Below are positions 5,965-8,311 of a stretch of 8,311 nucleotides of DNA, in pieces (the stretch's first letter is position 1; each line of letters opens with the position of its first letter). Origin of the DNA: an uncultured Spirochaetales bacterium (lineage in GTDB: Bacteria > UBP6 > UBA1177). Under the pieces are notes generated by a model. The model was not told the origin of the DNA and ran no database searches. It saw only the letters and a program-made list of their open reading frames with translations. The DNA lies in NCBI GenBank assembly GCA_902780365.1, contig CACZFE010000068.1, forward strand, positions 1 through 8,311, given 5' to 3'. The position numbers were made by a program, and so were the translations under genes.

Positions 5965-8004
5965 GTGTATAACGACAGAATTCACGGACTTGGTCTGCTC
6001 TTGACATTCATCGCTGTTCTGATTGCGGTAATCGCAGGTATCATTGTTTATTCCGGTGGTGAAACAACAACATTTCAAGGTTTCGCGGAATCAAACGAAA
6101 CCATAATAAATTCAGAGACTTCTGTAAGTATCAAGAAAATTCTTGTAATGGAAGGCGACACTGTCTACAAAGGTCAGAAACTTGCCGAACTTGAAAGTCA
6201 GGAACTTTCCATCCGCATCGCCGAAATCCGCAGCCAGCTGCTTCAGATCGAGACGAAACGCGGAATGAGCGAGAAGGAAATAAAATCAAAGATCCTGCAG
6301 AACAAAGCGGCAGAACGCGCCGTAATAAGCGAACTCAGGGCTCAGATACAGACTCTCGAGAATCAGCTTAAAATCAACAAGGAACTTGCAGGGGGACTGA
6401 AAAGTGTGAAAATTTCAGATTCGGTCAGAAATCCTATAGAAATCCAGATCGAATCGCTCGAATCGGCCATCGTAGAGCGCAGAAAAGAGTTCGCCGAAAT
6501 CCACCGTATGTACAGCAAAATGCTTGAAAGCGGCGAAACTCCGGAAGAAGCACAGGAGGAAAAACTCCGCGCCGAACTTGCATCGCTCGAAAAACAGAAT
6601 TCCGACATGGCGGTCTATGCTCCTTTCGAAGGAATCATCGGCAGCGTTTTCATCAAAAACGGAAACGGCGAGAAAGTCTTCTTCAAAGGCGGCGAGAAAA
6701 TCGCGGCATACAGCCCCATCCTTTCGATTGTCAACAAAGAACCTTCTTTTGTAAAAGGCTACATCCCCGAATCTCAGTTCTCTGTTATAAAAATCGGTGA
6801 CGAGGTCACAATATCAAATACGCAGTCACCCCAGCAGATAACAGGCGTTGTCACCGGACTCGGAGGCAGAATAATCCCGCTTCCGGTGCGTCTTCTGAAA
6901 AACCCCGGCATCGCTCTCTGGGGAAGAGAAATAGTTGTCAAAATCCCTGAAAACAACGGATTTATCCTTGGTGAAAAAGTCTCGATAACATGCGGAAGCA
7001 ATGTCTGGGACAATCTGGCGAGAGCGTTTTCAGTCACTCAGTCAAAACTTTCCGCAAAGGAAAGGGCTAAAAAAAAACTGAATAAAATACCGGATGAGAC
7101 GTATCAGGTTACGTCTCTACCAAAAGACACGATAAAACAAAATGTAGAGACGTTTCCTGAAACGTCTCCGCAGGTCACGCCTATACAGTGGAACGGTCAG
7201 GTCAAAATCGAGGCTTCGGGTGCTGTTTTTGTTCCTGAAACGGGAAAATTTCTCGTCGTTTCGGACGAAACCAAAAAGAAAACTCCTCTTCTTTTCGAAG
7301 TAAGCAAAAACGGCGAAACGAAGGCAATCATCATAAATAATTTCAGCAAAATCAATGACTTAGAATCAATAGCGAAAGAAAGTAAAAACACTTATCTCAT
7401 AATGTCGTCGCTCAGTTACTCCAAAAAAGGAAAACTCAAACCCGAAAGAAGGATCCTTGCGAGAGTCACTTTCTCAAACGAGGAAGCGAATCTTGAAAAA
7501 GCTGTTGATTTTTATGGAATTCTTAAAGATTTCGCTGAAAAATCCGATTCAGAAGCAGCGAAGCTCCTCAAAAAAGGTATTGCAGAAAAAACAATCGACA
7601 TCGAAGGGATATTTGTCATCGGCACTTCACTTTTCATCGCTTTCAAAAATCCTCTTTTCAATGAAAACGGCGTTATTTTTGAAATAAGCGGCTACGAAAC
7701 CGTTTTTGCAGAGAAAAGAATCTCCGAAAACCAGTTGAAAACGATATTTGTCGATCTTCCTCATGAAAGAAGAATTTCAGATATTTACATGCTCTCCCCT
7801 GATAAATTCTATTACACGGCATCCTGCAACAGCGAAAAGTGCGGCGGACTCTACCGCTTTGAAAACGAAAAAAGCGAACTTATAAAAGAGTTTTCTGAAC
7901 TTAAACCCGAAGGCATCGCAGTCGATGACGGCGGAAATTTCTTCATATTTTTCGACCTCGGTCAGAACGAAAACTCGAAATTTCTGAATCTAGGCAGAAT
8001 ATGA
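5965..8004 (+). CDS. HlyD-family periplasmic adaptor fused to a C-terminal DUF3616-like beta-propeller domain
   Basis: A 679-residue protein starting at GTG 5965, eight bases after AGAGG. Residues 9-29 form an inner-membrane anchor. The first lipoyl half is at about 41-80 (KKILVMEGDTVYKGQKLAEL), followed by a long charged coiled-coil hairpin at about 82-212, the second lipoyl half at about 213-258 (VYAPFEGIIGSVF) and the adaptor beta-barrel at about 259-345. Such proteins bridge an inner-membrane pump and an outer-membrane TolC-type channel. Normal HlyD-type adaptors end near here. This one continues through a Lys/Thr/Pro-rich linker (about 346-408) into about 270 residues with recurring blade-like units: IEASGAVFVPETGKFLVVSD (416-435), DLESIA (465-470), DIEGIFVIGTSLFIAFKNP (545-563) and PEGIAVDDGGNFFIFFD (648-664). 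SSLSYSKKGKLKPERRIL (481-498) resembles DUF3616 / SdiA-regulated-type propellers of unknown function. The next gene overlaps by four bases and is TolC-like. The adaptor call is strong, the propeller identity moderate. Confidence 0.85.
   Translation: MYNDRIHGLGLLLTFIAVLIAVIAGIIVYSGGETTTFQGFAESNETIINSETSVSIKKILVMEGDTVYKGQKLAELESQELSIRIAEIRSQLLQIETKRGMSEKEIKSKILQNKAAERAVISELRAQIQTLENQLKINKELAGGLKSVKISDSVRNPIEIQIESLESAIVERRKEFAEIHRMYSKMLESGETPEEAQEEKLRAELASLEKQNSDMAVYAPFEGIIGSVFIKNGNGEKVFFKGGEKIAAYSPILSIVNKEPSFVKGYIPESQFSVIKIGDEVTISNTQSPQQITGVVTGLGGRIIPLPVRLLKNPGIALWGREIVVKIPENNGFILGEKVSITCGSNVWDNLARAFSVTQSKLSAKERAKKKLNKIPDETYQVTSLPKDTIKQNVETFPETSPQVTPIQWNGQVKIEASGAVFVPETGKFLVVSDETKKKTPLLFEVSKNGETKAIIINNFSKINDLESIAKESKNTYLIMSSLSYSKKGKLKPERRILARVTFSNEEANLEKAVDFYGILKDFAEKSDSEAAKLLKKGIAEKTIDIEGIFVIGTSLFIAFKNPLFNENGVIFEISGYETVFAEKRISENQLKTIFVDLPHERRISDIYMLSPDKFYYTASCNSEKCGGLYRFENEKSELIKEFSELKPEGIAVDDGGNFFIFFDLGQNENSKFLNLGRI
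7096..7168. repeat. Pair of palindromic repeats inside the adaptor linker
   Basis: Two 22-base palindromes lie 51 bases apart. The first (7096-7117) has arms GAGACGTA and TACGTCTC around a six-base loop. The second (7147-7168) has arms GAGACGTTTC and GAAACGTCTC around CT. The facing inner arms, ACGTCTCTAC (7111-7120) and GTAGAGACGT (7144-7153), also pair perfectly over ten bases. The spacing is 17 codons, so the frame is kept, and the translated copies are similar (DETYQVTS and VETFPETS, residues 377-384 and 394-401). The pair falls exactly in the linker between adaptor and propeller. GTAGAGACGT-type palindromes resemble dispersed repeats known from several bacterial genomes; membership of such a family here is inferred. 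Confidence 0.75.
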
Positions 8005-8311
8005 AAAAGTTTTTCTCTATTTTTTTCATATTTTTCATTTGTTCATCTCTTTTCTGTAAAGATCTGACGATTGCAGAATACATCGAGGCAGCAAAAGACG
8101 ACCCTCGCCTTACATCGAAAAAGGCGATGACCAATTCGATCGAAAACTCAAATGATACACCGGGAATAAAAGGGCTTGAGTTCCGAAGCGAGACCGGGAA
8201 TTTCGATATTCTGGAACAAAAATACGCTCTCAGGCTCTATTTCAAAGGGTTCGGCCAGACAAAATCTTCGCGGGAATTTATAAAAAACATGCAGAATCTC
8301 CACAGACTCGA
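8001..8311 (+). CDS. Exported protein, probable TolC-like outer-membrane efflux protein (C-terminus outside window)
   Basis: The ATG at 8001 overlaps the adaptor stop (ATGA), and the frame is open for 103 codons to the right edge. Residues 1-19 form a signal peptide (MKKFFSIFF start) ending SSLFC. The cysteine at 19 could be the cleavage boundary or, less likely, a lipid-anchored residue, since no strong lipobox is seen. The mature start, KDLTIAEYIEAAKDDPRLTSKK, resembles the LTLEEAI...A..NP.L opening of TolC-family proteins. The following charged, helical stretch (LEQKYALRLYFKGFGQTKSS, 71-90) also fits the family. Position directly after a HlyD-type adaptor, with translational coupling, supports an outer-membrane channel partner. 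With only the N-terminal quarter or so visible, this is inference from motif and context; another exported protein is possible. Confidence 0.6.
   Translation, partial: MKKFFSIFFIFFICSSLFCKDLTIAEYIEAAKDDPRLTSKKAMTNSIENSNDTPGIKGLEFRSETGNFDILEQKYALRLYFKGFGQTKSSREFIKNMQNLHRL

Noticed and set aside
7943..8134. Minus-strand 63-codon frame at the adaptor/TolC-like junction
   Set aside because: It lies opposite two coupled genes with good signals; no ribosome binding site or recognisable motif supports it.

Overview
The window looks like chromosomal DNA of moderate G+C from a diderm (Gram-negative) bacterium. The evidence is a YfgM/BamB pair, a HlyD-type periplasmic adaptor, a probable TolC-like outer-membrane channel protein and exported proteins with Sec signal peptides. 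The phylum cannot be fixed from the sequence. Most genes begin with clear GGAGG-type ribosome binding sites or are translationally coupled. No tRNA, rRNA, CRISPR array, insertion sequence or phage gene was seen.

Layout. (1) Positions 1-2235, minus strand: rdgB (NTP pyrophosphatase), yfgM (membrane-anchored TPR protein) and bamB-like (exported beta-propeller, cut by the left edge) form a compact probable operon. yfgM followed by bamB is the order known from E. coli. (2) Positions 2236-2446: a divergent intergenic region with a family of short GC-rich/AT-rich repeats. A good sigma70-type promoter for pilD is built across two of the repeat copies. (3) Positions 2447-4341, plus strand: pilD (prepilin peptidase) and rlmN (23S rRNA/tRNA m2A methyltransferase), two bases apart. 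(4) Positions 4347-5753, minus strand: rmuC, convergent with rlmN with only five bases between stops. (5) Positions 5754-5964: a divergent promoter region with two small palindromes on the rmuC side and a good promoter on the other. (6) Positions 5965-8311, plus strand: a 679-residue HlyD-type adaptor carrying an extra C-terminal beta-propeller-like domain, overlapping by four bases a gene for an exported, TolC-like protein cut by the right edge.

Functionally, the first five regions are housekeeping: nucleotide-pool sanitation, protein export and outer-membrane assembly, type IV pilin or type II secretion processing, ribosome modification and genome stability. The accessory part is the last region: an export or efflux system in which the adaptor has an unusual fused sensor- or enzyme-like propeller. 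The linker between the two parts carries a pair of in-frame palindromic repeats, suggesting that the linker grew by insertion of a small repeat element. This adaptor operon is the best candidate for something undescribed. No ABC transporter or other energising pump is visible inside the window.
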